A stretch of DNA of 32,584 nucleotides from Bryobacterales bacterium (GTDB lineage Bacteria; Acidobacteriota; Terriglobia; Bryobacterales; Bryobacteraceae). The notes beneath the pieces were generated by a model, which saw only the letters and a list, made by a program, of their open reading frames with translations, had not been told where the DNA came from and searched no databases. Below, piece after piece: positions 16,450-24,529 of this stretch. Made by a program: the position numbers and the translations under genes. Position 1 is the stretch's first letter; each line of letters begins with the position of its first letter. The DNA is taken from NCBI GenBank assembly GCA_947467185.1, contig CANIHR010000021.1:1-32584 (forward strand), written 5' to 3'.

Positions 16450-17250
16450 TTAGGCTGCCATCGGCATCGTGAGCGCTTTCGGGAGGGGTTTTGTGGCGTC
16501 CCATCCGTTCGATTTGTAGAAGCGGGCGGTGGCGAGGTCGGTTTTGCGGTTGAGACCGGCGAGGATTTTGGCGTTTGAAAATTCGAAGCCATTGACCTGA
16601 ATAGTGTCCAGATCCATGACTGAGGTGGGGATAAGGCCGGACGTTGCTGCACCATTGGACACGTGGGGGGCGGAGAGCTCAGCGGCGTTTTTTCGCATGA
16701 GGGCCTGGGCGAGGAGGAGTTCGGCTTCTTCGAGGGCCTGCGCTTCTTTGGCTTTGCGCACTTTTTGCAGGACTTCCAGGCGCTTTTCGATGCGGTTGAG
16801 CTGGCGCTCGATGCGGGATTCGTAGAGGGCGAGGTTGGTGAGGGCGTGGTGCTGCTTCAGCCAGGTTTTGGCCTGGACGACGGCAGAGGTGACTTCGGGG
16901 GAGTCCGATTCGACGGCGTCGGCGCATTCGTGGTCGCCGAGACCTTCGATGTTGAATTCGATGGCGCGGGCTCGGTTGAGACGCCAATTGTCCTGGGCGA
17001 TGGCGACGGCGTACTGACGCTCGACGGCTCCAACAGGGGCGAGGTCGGCGAGGATTTCCTTTTCAAACGCTTCGTAGGCAATGCGGTCGGCTTCGTTCAT
17101 GACGTAGAACTGACCGGTGAGGCCGTGGCGGAGAGCATTCATTTTAGAGCGCGATTTGCCGGCTTCGGTGATGGGGCCGGTGGAGAGCTGGGCGTTGCGG
17201 ACGTTTGCGAGGAAACGGGCTTCGGAGATCGGTTCGGTGGGGGTGGACAT
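16450..17250 (-). CDS. uncharacterised protein with STGPxTEAGKxxSxxNAxxHGL signature
   Basis: 266 residues from ATG 17250, chosen because AGAGAAG precedes it and the conserved-looking part starts soon after; the frame runs on to 17490 but that part is Pro/Thr-rich and unlikely coding. The N-terminus carries NAQLSTGPITEAGKSRSKMNALRHGLTG (residues about 18-45), a signature I recall as recurring in uncharacterised acidobacterial proteins. After it comes an all-helical region with VERQYAVAIAQDNWRLNRARA, then a strongly charged probable coiled coil (about 155-195, RIERQLNRIEKRLEVLQKVRKAKEA) and a diverged tail. No signal peptide or membrane helix. No function can be assigned; the Lys/Arg/Ser-rich N-terminal motif might bind nucleic acid, but this is a guess. 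Convergent with the RND operon, 22 bp from its end. Confidence 0.75.
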   Translation of the reverse strand: MSTPTEPISEARFLANVRNAQLSTGPITEAGKSRSKMNALRHGLTGQFYVMNEADRIAYEAFEKEILADLAPVGAVERQYAVAIAQDNWRLNRARAIEFNIEGLGDHECADAVESDSPEVTSAVVQAKTWLKQHHALTNLALYESRIERQLNRIEKRLEVLQKVRKAKEAQALEEAELLLAQALMRKNAAELSAPHVSNGAATSGLIPTSVMDLDTIQVNGFEFSNAKILAGLNRKTDLATARFYKSNGWDATKPLPKALTMPMAA

Positions 17251-17406
17251 GGCTTCTCTTTTCTGGGTGATTTCGGTGGGGGCCGGTTGGGGGCCTCCTG
17301 TGTTGGGTGTAGCATCGGGGGCTTGCAGAATCGGGCAGGGTGGGCTGGAAGTTGTTGAAAAGGTTGGGTGAATATTTTTGGATTTTTGTGACTGGGATTT
17401 TCGGGG

Positions 17407-17412
17407 TAAGAT
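17407..17412 (+). promoter_or_regulatory. -10-like hexamer of the DUF433/DUF5615 pair
   Basis: TAAGAT ends 7 bases before the ATG at 17420, close to leaderless spacing. GGGGTAAG overlaps it and could instead act as a ribosome site. No good -35. The 169-bp divergent gap 17251-17419 otherwise shows only an AT-rich patch around 17352-17400. Confidence 0.25.
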
Positions 17413-17419
17413 TGCCGCT

Positions 17420-17638
17420 ATGAGGGCGGTTTCATCAGTGATAGTCAGCGACACCGGGATCATGGGCGGGACGCCCTGCTTTCGTGGCACCCGAGTTCCG
17501 CTGAAGAATCTCCTGGACTACATCGAAGGAGGGTATCCCCTCGCGGAATTTCTGGAGGATTTCCCCACTGTGAGTCGGGAGATGGCTATCCAGGCGCTGG
17601 AAGACGCTAAAGAATCGTTGCTTGCCCAAATCGCATGA
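17420..17638 (+). CDS. DUF433 family antitoxin-like protein
   Basis: 72 residues from ATG 17420; a TTG at 17378 in the same frame is less likely. The sequence shows the DUF433 (PF04255) core: SDTGIMGGTPCFRGTRVPLKNLLDYIEGG, then a helix-turn-helix-like part with FPTVSREMAIQALEDAKE. DUF433 proteins are often found as the antitoxin partner of DUF5615 PIN-like proteins, which is the next gene here. Its stop overlaps the toxin start as ATGA, so the two are translationally coupled. Likely also a DNA-binding autoregulator; no clear palindrome was seen upstream. Confidence 0.9.
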   Translation: MRAVSSVIVSDTGIMGGTPCFRGTRVPLKNLLDYIEGGYPLAEFLEDFPTVSREMAIQALEDAKESLLAQIA

Positions 17639-17967
17639 AGGTTTTGCTCGACGAGTGCATCCCGGAGAGACTACGGCACCACATCCCTGGACATGAAGTT
17701 CACAGCACACGCTACGCGGGCTTTAGCGGGCTGAAAAACGGGGAACTGCTGCGCATGGCATCGGCAGCCAGTTACGAAGTCCTGATTACCGTCGATCAGG
17801 GTATTCCGTATCAGCAGAGTTTGCCTGCCCCGGGGATGGCGCTGATCGTGCTGGTGGCACCGGGCAATGACATCGAGACGCTGAAGCGCATGGCTGATGC
17901 GATTTTGCAGTCGCTGAAAACGGTCGGCACAGGACAGATCATCAAGCTGGACTACCTGACGCCGTGA
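17635..17967 (+). CDS. DUF5615 family PIN-like protein, probable toxin
   Basis: 110 residues. MKVLLDECIPERL at the start carries the acidic pair Asp6-Glu7, and VLITVDQGIPYQQ carries Asp54; these are the metal-binding positions of the PIN/Mut7-C-like DUF5615 fold (PF18480). The end SLKTVGTGQIIKLD is also typical. Expected role: RNase toxin held in check by the DUF433 partner upstream. Activity is not shown, and many members are uncharacterised. Confidence 0.88.
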   Translation: MKVLLDECIPERLRHHIPGHEVHSTRYAGFSGLKNGELLRMASAASYEVLITVDQGIPYQQSLPAPGMALIVLVAPGNDIETLKRMADAILQSLKTVGTGQIIKLDYLTP

Positions 17968-18031
17968 TTCCCGACTACACGCGAAAGACCTGTCTCTGAT
18001 CCGGGCTCCCTGGGCTGAGCTCAGTATTTTA

Positions 18032-18060
18032 TTGAAAAAACTCCTGAAAAGCCCTATCCT
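18032..18060 (+). promoter_or_regulatory. candidate sigma70-type promoter of the TonB receptor gene
   Basis: TTGAAA (18032-18037), 17-base spacer, TATCCT (18055-18060), giving a leader of about 70 bases that ends in GGGAG (18131-18135), four bases before the ATG at 18140. The rest of the 172-bp gap 17968-18139 holds a 10-base palindrome CTGAGCTCAG (18015-18024) just upstream of the -35 and no small gene. Confidence 0.5.
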
Positions 18061-18139
18061 CTTGCACTGACTTTTTGTAACCAGGACGTCAGAATACTGT
18101 CATGGGAGATTTACATTGCTTTCCTATTCTGGGAGCCTT

Positions 18140-21100
18140 ATGCGAAATCAAATATACCTGTTAGCTGGGCTATTTTGCCTTGCGGCAGGGCTTCAGGCTC
18201 AGTCGACCTTCGGGGTCGTGGTGGGCTCGGTGAAAGATCCGTCGGGGGCCGTGGTTAGCGGTGCCGGCGTGACCTTGACCAACACGGGTGAAAATGTGAG
18301 CCGCGACTCGAAAACGGGTGCGGATGGAAATTACGAATTTCAGAACGTCAAGCCGGGGAATTATTCGGTCACGGTTAAGAATGCCGGGTTCCGGACGTTC
18401 TCGTCGGGCGCGGTCGAATTGGTCGCTCGTCAGACACTGCGTGTGGATGCGACGATGCAGGTCGGCGATGTGACGGAGACCGTCACGGTGGAATCGAGCG
18501 CGGGTGTGATTGCGACGGATACGGCGGCAATTGCCCAGAGTTTGAGCGCGCAGAAGGTGATTTCGCTACCTGCCAACGTTCGCGCGGGCGGGAGTACGAC
18601 GCCTTACAACCTGATTGCGACCTTGCCTGGCGTGCAGCCGGATAACGGCAATGGCTTCTCGATTCAGGGCGGGTTGCCGGCGCAGACCGAGACGAGCGTG
18701 GACGGCATTTCGATCACGAACGTGACGGGTAACAGTCCGAACCGGAATCTGTTCCCGTCGGTGGAGTCGATTGGCGAAATCCGCGTACAGGGTGTGGGTA
18801 ACGGAGCGGAATACGGGGCTCCGGGCGACATCACAACCACTTCGAAGAGCGGTACGAACGAGTTTCATGGCGCGGGCTTCTGGTATCACCAGAACCGGGC
18901 GTTTGATGCGCTGAGTTTTGGTCAGACGTCACTGCCGTCCAAGGTGGGTAACACGTTTGGCGGGACTCTGGGGGGGCCGGTGGTGCTGCCGAAGCTGTAT
19001 AACGGCAAGAACCGGACGTTCTTCTTCTTCACGTGGGAAGGGTTCCGTTTGCCCCGGCAGACGACGATTCAGAACAGTGTTCCGACGACGGCGATGCGGA
19101 CGGGGGATTTTACCGGCGAGGGTATTACGCTGCGGGACCCGTTCTCGGGGACTCCGTATCCGGGCAACAAACTGCCGGTGTCGGTAATCAGCAAAATTGC
19201 CACGGCGATCATTCCGTTCTATCCGCTGCCAAATGTCGGGGCGGGGGTGAAAACGGCCGCTTCGAACTTTGTGGATAACCGCAGTTCGCAGGTGCAGTCG
19301 AACCAGTACGACGTGCGGCTGGATCATCAGTTCAATTCGAAGCATTCAATCTTTGGCCGGTACACGCAGAAATGGAATACGGCGGACAGCCCCAACAACC
19401 TGCTGCTGCCGGCCGATTCGAGCTACACGGATCATCAGCAGGCGGTGGTGAGTTTCACCTCGACGTTGCGTCCCAACCTGCTGAACGAGTTCCGCGGCGG
19501 CATTTCGTATGCTCCGTCGGGATCGAGCTTTCCATTCGATGGTCGGGCATTTTCGAACAGCCTGAACCTGCAGGACATTCAGAAAGACATCTTCTTCAAT
19601 GCGCTGCCGAACTTTGCGATTCAGAATCTGACTTCGTTTTCGAAGGGGAGACCGGGTCGGGGTGCGTCGTGGACGACGCAGCTGCTGGACAACGTGACGT
19701 GGATCAAGGGCAAGCACACGATTAAGACGGGCGTGGATATCCGGACTCTGCGGGCAGAGACGAACCTCGGTTTCACGACGGGTGACAACTACGGCGATTA
19801 TGCCTTTACGGGCAACTTCACGGGGTCTCCGTGGGGCGATTTCCTGGTGGGAGCGCCGGCGCAAACGCAGATTGCGGTGGTGGTTTCGGACAACGACGGA
19901 CGGGCGACGCACTACAAGTCGTACGTCCAGGATACCTTCCGGGCCACGCAGCGGCTGACGATTGATCTGGGTATTCGGTGGGAGTTTCAGCCGGGCTACA
20001 ACGATGCCGGCCTGAACGTGGCGAACTTCGACCGGACCGTGGCGCGCACGGGGCGCGTGGTGTTGCCGACCGATCCGGCGGCTCTGAAGCTGGTGGCTCC
20101 GGCGGCTTTGCTGGCAGTGAATGCGTGCCCGGCGGCGGCGATCAACGGGATTCCGTGCACTCCGTTCGTGACGGCCTCCTCTATTGGTATTCCGGAAGGT
20201 TTGCGAAAGAACTATCCGTGGCAGTTTCTGCCGAGGCTGGGGCTGGCGTACCGGCTGAACGACAAGACGACGATTCGGGCGAATTTTGGGGAGTACAACA
20301 TGATTCTGCTGGGGTCGGTCTTCTTCTCGCTGACGGGAACGGTGCAGAGCGACGTTCGGTCGTTCAACAACGTGGGCGCGGACGGGAAGCCGGTGTTCCT
20401 GCTGCCGCAGACGCGGACGCCGGGTTCGGGAGTGCGGGCCGGGGCGTTTGGCACGGCGCAGTTCCGGACGGCGAATCAGATCGACTTCAAGGCGCCGTAC
20501 ATGCTGCAGTGGGGCTTGTCGGTAGATCGTCAGCTGACGAACAACATGGGACTGCGTTTGTCGTACATCGCGAACCGGGGTGTGCAACTGCCGTGGGCTC
20601 CGGATCTGAATCAGCCGGTGTCTTCGACGTCGTTCTACTCGCAGAGGGCGGCGACGGATCGTCCGTTCCCGGCATGGGATCTGATCTACAGCCGCGATGC
20701 GGGCGCGAATTCGATCTATCAGGCGGTGCAGGCGGAAGTGACGCGGCGGTTCTCCAGGGGCCTGTCGTTCACGACGGCTTACACGCTGGCGAAGCACCTG
20801 GCGGACAACGCGGGGCCGAATCCTTCGAGCTATGCGGGGGAGACGGGCGGCGGGCGAGTGACGAACTCGCTGGACCGGCGTGCGGACCGTGGCGATGTGT
20901 ATGCGACGCGGCGGCAGCGCTCGATTTCGACGGTGGTTTATGAGTTGCCGGTGGGCCGCAAGAAGCAGTTCCTGGGCGGCATTGGCAAGAGCCTGGATAC
21001 GGTGATCGGCGGCTGGAGTTTGTCGTCGATTGTGACGCTGCAGACGGGGGCGTTTTTGACACCGACGATGAGTGGTGGCGATCCTTCGGGCACCAATGCT

Positions 21101-21535
21101 CCGAACCGCGGGACGCAGCGTCCGGATCGGATTGCGAGCGGCAGTTTGTCGAATCCGACGGCCGATATGTGGCTGGACCGGAACGCATTCGTTTGTCCGG
21201 GACGGGCGGTGGGCGCGACCCAGTTCAACTGCGCGGTTGGCGTGGTGCCGGGTCGCGATGCGGCTCCGCTGGGCCGGTTCGGGAATTCGGGCGTGGGCAT
21301 TGTGGTTGGCCCGGGCACGTTTACCTGGAATGCGGGTCTGTCGAAGAAGGTGGCACTAACGGAGAAGCTGGCGCTGAAGCTGGAAGGCACGTTTACCAAC
21401 GTGACGAACCGGCTGAACCTGGGGGATCCGCAGCTGAACATTACGAATAACAGCTTCGGGAAGATTACGAGTGGGCGCGGCGTAGATTTTGGCGGCGGGC
21501 GTACTGGTCAGGTTTCCGCGCGCCTGGAGTTCTAA
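18140..21535 (+). CDS. Oar-like TonB-dependent receptor with carboxypeptidase regulatory-like domain
   Basis: 1131 residues from ATG 18140, preferred over the TTG at 18116 because GGGAG precedes it and the signal peptide (MRNQIYLLAGLFCLAAGLQAQ) then starts properly. Residues about 25-110 form a CarboxypepD_reg-like beta-sandwich (GSVKDPSGAVVSGAGVTLTNT, YEFQNVKPGNYSVTV). A plug-like region follows (SVDGISITNVTGNSPN, VESIGEIRVQ, TTTSKSGTNEFHG). The remainder is a long beta-barrel ending in Phe (SARLEF), the normal outer-membrane signal. These proteins import or bind large substrates at the outer membrane with TonB energy; a standard TonB box is not evident to me. Acidobacteria have many copies. 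It is transcribed alone: own promoter upstream and a strong terminator downstream. No SusD gene is nearby. Confidence 0.93.
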   Translation: MRNQIYLLAGLFCLAAGLQAQSTFGVVVGSVKDPSGAVVSGAGVTLTNTGENVSRDSKTGADGNYEFQNVKPGNYSVTVKNAGFRTFSSGAVELVARQTLRVDATMQVGDVTETVTVESSAGVIATDTAAIAQSLSAQKVISLPANVRAGGSTTPYNLIATLPGVQPDNGNGFSIQGGLPAQTETSVDGISITNVTGNSPNRNLFPSVESIGEIRVQGVGNGAEYGAPGDITTTSKSGTNEFHGAGFWYHQNRAFDALSFGQTSLPSKVGNTFGGTLGGPVVLPKLYNGKNRTFFFFTWEGFRLPRQTTIQNSVPTTAMRTGDFTGEGITLRDPFSGTPYPGNKLPVSVISKIATAIIPFYPLPNVGAGVKTAASNFVDNRSSQVQSNQYDVRLDHQFNSKHSIFGRYTQKWNTADSPNNLLLPADSSYTDHQQAVVSFTSTLRPNLLNEFRGGISYAPSGSSFPFDGRAFSNSLNLQDIQKDIFFNALPNFAIQNLTSFSKGRPGRGASWTTQLLDNVTWIKGKHTIKTGVDIRTLRAETNLGFTTGDNYGDYAFTGNFTGSPWGDFLVGAPAQTQIAVVVSDNDGRATHYKSYVQDTFRATQRLTIDLGIRWEFQPGYNDAGLNVANFDRTVARTGRVVLPTDPAALKLVAPAALLAVNACPAAAINGIPCTPFVTASSIGIPEGLRKNYPWQFLPRLGLAYRLNDKTTIRANFGEYNMILLGSVFFSLTGTVQSDVRSFNNVGADGKPVFLLPQTRTPGSGVRAGAFGTAQFRTANQIDFKAPYMLQWGLSVDRQLTNNMGLRLSYIANRGVQLPWAPDLNQPVSSTSFYSQRAATDRPFPAWDLIYSRDAGANSIYQAVQAEVTRRFSRGLSFTTAYTLAKHLADNAGPNPSSYAGETGGGRVTNSLDRRADRGDVYATRRQRSISTVVYELPVGRKKQFLGGIGKSLDTVIGGWSLSSIVTLQTGAFLTPTMSGGDPSGTNAPNRGTQRPDRIASGSLSNPTADMWLDRNAFVCPGRAVGATQFNCAVGVVPGRDAAPLGRFGNSGVGIVVGPGTFTWNAGLSKKVALTEKLALKLEGTFTNVTNRLNLGDPQLNITNNSFGKITSGRGVDFGGGRTGQVSARLEF

Positions 21536-21594
21536 CGGTTCGGGTGGTGGCCGCTTCCTTACGGTCGCGGTTCGGAAAGAACGTGTGGTTGGAT

Positions 21595-21628
21595 GGGCCG
21601 GTCTCCTTTGGGGGGCCGGCCCTTTTTT
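21595..21628 (+). terminator. rho-independent terminator of the TonB receptor gene
   Basis: GGGCCGG (21595-21601) pairs with CCGGCCC (21616-21622), and the pairing extends inward through CTCC/GGGG to a TTTG loop, about 12 pairs including two G-T pairs. Six T follow (21623-21628). It lies 60 bp after the stop codon and before the convergent Uma2 gene. The minus-strand side has no T run, so it works for the plus strand only. Confidence 0.9.
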
Positions 21629-21645
21629 ATTTGGGCTGGACCGGA

Positions 21646-22155
21646 TTAGGGGAGGAGGACGTCGGCGAGAGGCATGGCGACGCGACCGTCGTGGGTGCAC
21701 ATGATGTGGTCACGGACGGTGGTCCAACCATCGGCGGTGATCGTCCAGGCTCGATTTTTCCAAGGGTCAACGACCCAGATGTTGGGGATTCCGAAGGCGA
21801 GGTAGTCGTCGAGTTTGTCCTGCATGGAGGCCATCGTGTCGTCGGGCGACATGATTTCGATGGCGAGGTAAGCAGGGTTCGTCAGCGTTTCTTCCTCCGG
21901 CAGGGGTAACTCCACGACGGTAACGTCAGGGATGCGAACTCTGGTGGAAGAGACCTGGCTACGCAGTTCGGTGAAGGGGAAATATAAGCGGGCGAGGTCT
22001 GTGCGACCGAACCACATGGTGATTCGCGACTGCGTGTAACTGTGTTTTCGCTTACCCACGTTGCGTTCAATTACCTCACCGTCAATGTATTCGCGGTCGG
22101 GGTGGAAGCTTGAGTTGAGATACTCCTCAATCGACAGTAGAGTGGCCGCGCTCAT
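21646..22155 (-). CDS. Uma2 family (DUF820) endonuclease-fold protein
   Basis: 169 residues, slightly short for the family (about 180-200). Uma2 hallmarks: SIEEYL at the N-terminus, YIDGEVIER, RIPDVTVV (Asp77), AYLAIEIMSPDD (Glu100), a KLDDYLAFGIPNIWVVDP block, and a final strand. This is a PD-(D/E)XK nuclease-like fold; the biological role of these frequently multicopy genes is not settled. It lies 34 bp downstream of RNase R on the same strand but has its own possible start signal: TATCCT ends 6 bases before the ATG. No ribosome site is seen. Confidence 0.9.
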   Translation of the reverse strand: MSAATLLSIEEYLNSSFHPDREYIDGEVIERNVGKRKHSYTQSRITMWFGRTDLARLYFPFTELRSQVSSTRVRIPDVTVVELPLPEEETLTNPAYLAIEIMSPDDTMASMQDKLDDYLAFGIPNIWVVDPWKNRAWTITADGWTTVRDHIMCTHDGRVAMPLADVLLP

Positions 22156-22161
22156 GGCATT

Positions 22162-22167
22162 AGGATA
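22162..22167 (-). promoter_or_regulatory. -10-like hexamer of the Uma2 gene, leaderless spacing
   Basis: Minus strand TATCCT (22167-22162), six bases (AATGCC), then ATG at 22155. With the usual +1 seven bases after the -10, transcription would start at the A of the start codon. No -35 seen. Confidence 0.35.
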
Positions 22168-22189
22168 ACGCTTTTGGGGCGGTGGGGGG

Positions 22190-24511
22190 CTACCAGGGGC
22201 GTTTGCGTTTGCCGGCGGGTTTGAATTTTTGCTGGCGGGGTTCGACTATGGCGAACTGGAGTTTGCGCTCCAGGGGGTCGACGCGGTCGAGGATGACCCT
22301 TACTTTGTCACCGATTGAGAATTCGCGGCGGGTTCTTTGGCCTACGATTTTTCTGGTGTTTTCGTGCCAGGTGTAGCGGTCGCCGGGGAGTGTGTCGATG
22401 GGAATGAGGCCTTCGACGAAGAGGTCTTCGAGTTCTACGAACGCTCCGAAGCGGGTGGTGCTGATGAGGAGGCCGTTGAATTCCTCTCCGACCCTCGATT
22501 CCATGAATTTCGCCTTCTTCCATTCGACGAGTTCGCGTTCGGCGTCGGCGGCTCGGCGTTCGTTGGTGGAGCAGTCGGCGGCTATGGCTTTGATTTCGGG
22601 TTCGTCGGAGTAGGTGGTGTGGTCGAAGGTGGCAGCTAAGAGGCGATGGACGATCAGGTCGGGGTAGCGGCGGATGGGCGAGGTGAAGTGGGTGTAGAAC
22701 TGGGTGGCGAGGGCGAAGTGGCCTTCGTTCGCTTCGCTGTAGCGGGCCTGGCGTAACGAACGCAACATGAGGAAGCTGAGGATTCGTTCTTCGGGTTTGC
22801 CTTCGATTTGGGCGACCAGGCGCTGGTAATTGCGGGGCGAAATGGCGACTTCTTTGGGAATGATGACGTCTTTGTAGGCGACTCGACCTTCGGCCTTGCG
22901 CTCCTTGTAACGGAGCTTGTTGACGGGCATGGCTCCGATGCCGAGGGTGACGCCGAACTGGGCGGCTACCTCTTCGAATTCGAGGACTCGCTTGGGGTCG
23001 GGCTGTTCGTGGATGCGGTAGATGGCGGCGCGTCCGGTGGCTTCGAGGTGGGCGGCGACGGCTTCGTTGGCCGCGAGCATGAATTCCTCGATGATGCGGT
23101 GGGCGATGTTGCGGGGGCTGCGCTTGATGCCGACCATTTCGCCGAACTGGTCGAATTCGATGAGGGGTTCGGGGAGGTCGAAATCGATCGAGCCGCGCTT
23201 GAAACGGCGGCGCATGAGGATTTCGGCGAACTCCTTCATGAGTTCGAAGCGCCGAATGAGGGGCTGGTAGCGAAGTCTTAATGCCTCGTCGCCCTCCAGC
23301 AGTTTGTGGACGTTGGTGTAGGTCATCCGCTCCACGGAACGGATAACGCCGCGGCAGAACTGCTGTGAGACGGGTTCGCCGGTGTGATCGAACTCGATGA
23401 GGGCCGACATGACAAGGCGGTCCTGCTGTGGCATGAGGGAGCAGATGTTGGTGGAGAGCTCATGGGGGAGCATGGGCACGGCGCGGTCGGGGAAGTAGAC
23501 GCTGGTGCCGCGGAGGCGGGCTTCGGAGTCGATGGGCGAGCCGGGGAGGACGTAGTGGCTAACGTCGGCGATGTGGACTTGCAGGGCGTAGTGGCCGTTG
23601 GGGAGGCGATCGACGAGGACGGCGTCGTCGAAGTCGCGGGCGGTTTCGCCGTCGATGGTGACAATGGGGAGGTGGCGGAAATCGCGACGACGTTTGGGGT
23701 CTAATTCGGCGGCCGGGATGGTTTCGGAGATGGCTTTGGCCTGCTCGATGACTTCGGGGGGGAAGTGGTGGGGCAGGTGGTGCTTGCGGATGATGATTTC
23801 GACGTCAATGCCGAAATCATCGGGGGCTCCGAGGACTTCGATGATGCGGCCGACAGGGTTCTCGCCGTATTCGAGAAGTTCGGCGTTGACGATGAGACCG
23901 TCGAGTTCGGAGGGGTCGTGATACTCCTTCGCTTCGACGCCGATGCGGTCGTGTTGCGGGCCGGCGGGGGGGAGGGCGTATTCGACTGGGATTTCGACCC
24001 AGTCCTGCATGCGGGAGTCGTGGGGGACGACCCAGAGGCCACGTTTGGTGATGCGGAATTCGCCGACAACGGTGGGGTGGGCGCGGCGCATGACGCGGTG
24101 GACTTCGCCTTCGGTTTTGCCGCCGGGGCCAATACGACCGAGGCGCACGATGGCGCGGTCGCCGTGCATCGCACCTTTAATGGCGTCGCGGTTGAGGTAA
24201 ATGTCGCCGACGACGCCGGGGATGGGTTTGTCGGGGATGAGAAAGCCGAAGCCGTCGCGGTGGACGGAGACTCGGCCGGAGGCGAAGTCGCGGGAGAGTT
24301 CGGCTGCCTGGAAATGGGAGTGGTCGAGTTCGAGGAGGTCGCCGGAGTTGATGAGGGCTTCGAGGGTGTCTTCGAGGGCAGTGCGGCGTTCGCCGTTGGC
24401 GCGGAAGTCCTTACAGAGGTGTTTGAAGGAGGCTCGGCCTTTGGGGAGTTTGAGGATGTGGGCCAGGACCGCGGCGGGTTCCATGACGAGGGATGCAGCG
24501 GGACGGCTCAT
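22190..24511 (-). CDS. rnr: ribonuclease R (RNB family 3'-5' exoribonuclease)
   Basis: 773 residues from ATG 24511; the frame is open to 24874, but that part is antisense to the DsbA-like gene and is rejected. Order: N-terminal winged-helix-like part (KGRASFKHLCKDFRANGERR), cold-shock OB domains (GRVSVHRDGFGFLIPD), the catalytic RNB domain with TIDGETARDFDDAVLV carrying the metal-binding Asp residues, FTSPIRRYPDLIVHRLL near its end, and a C-terminal S1 domain (GLLISTTRFGAFVELEDLFVEGLI). It degrades structured RNA processively from the 3' end. The Lys-rich tail of E. coli RNase R is reduced to KPAGKRKRPW. Wobble positions favour C. It is divergent from the DsbA-like gene with only 18 bases between starts. 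Confidence 0.96.
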   Translation of the reverse strand: MSRPAASLVMEPAAVLAHILKLPKGRASFKHLCKDFRANGERRTALEDTLEALINSGDLLELDHSHFQAAELSRDFASGRVSVHRDGFGFLIPDKPIPGVVGDIYLNRDAIKGAMHGDRAIVRLGRIGPGGKTEGEVHRVMRRAHPTVVGEFRITKRGLWVVPHDSRMQDWVEIPVEYALPPAGPQHDRIGVEAKEYHDPSELDGLIVNAELLEYGENPVGRIIEVLGAPDDFGIDVEIIIRKHHLPHHFPPEVIEQAKAISETIPAAELDPKRRRDFRHLPIVTIDGETARDFDDAVLVDRLPNGHYALQVHIADVSHYVLPGSPIDSEARLRGTSVYFPDRAVPMLPHELSTNICSLMPQQDRLVMSALIEFDHTGEPVSQQFCRGVIRSVERMTYTNVHKLLEGDEALRLRYQPLIRRFELMKEFAEILMRRRFKRGSIDFDLPEPLIEFDQFGEMVGIKRSPRNIAHRIIEEFMLAANEAVAAHLEATGRAAIYRIHEQPDPKRVLEFEEVAAQFGVTLGIGAMPVNKLRYKERKAEGRVAYKDVIIPKEVAISPRNYQRLVAQIEGKPEERILSFLMLRSLRQARYSEANEGHFALATQFYTHFTSPIRRYPDLIVHRLLAATFDHTTYSDEPEIKAIAADCSTNERRAADAERELVEWKKAKFMESRVGEEFNGLLISTTRFGAFVELEDLFVEGLIPIDTLPGDRYTWHENTRKIVGQRTRREFSIGDKVRVILDRVDPLERKLQFAIVEPRQQKFKPAGKRKRPW

Positions 24512-24516
24512 ACCTT

Positions 24517-24523
24517 CATAATA
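24517..24523. promoter_or_regulatory. symmetric -10-like element shared by RNase R and DsbA-like genes
   Basis: Plus strand CATAAT (24517-24522) precedes the ATG at 24530 by 7 bases. Minus strand TATTAT (24523-24518) precedes the RNase R ATG (24511) by exactly 6 bases (GAAGGT). Each matches TATAAT at five of six positions. With an 18-bp gap, any -35 elements must lie inside the opposite coding region; none was clear. Confidence 0.4.
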
Positions 24524-24529
24524 GGTGTG

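Noticed and set aside
12675-16655. Open frame of 1326 codons on the minus strand opposite the RND pump and adaptor
   Set aside because: It is His/Arg/Pro-rich, has no domain, and results from G-biased wobble positions of the plus-strand genes, which leave few stop codons in antisense.
18015-18024. Palindrome CTGAGCTCAG followed by a T-rich stretch, considered as a terminator for the DUF5615 gene
   Set aside because: A 10-base perfect palindrome has no loop and the T-run is interrupted; more likely chance or a small operator.
19346-20797. Open frame of 483 codons on the minus strand inside the TonB receptor gene
   Set aside because: Arg-rich shadow composition, no start signal, no family motif.
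23765-24529. N-terminal extension of the DsbA-like frame
   Set aside because: Antisense to RNase R, very rich in Gly/Val/Phe/Asp; the signal peptide begins only at 24530.
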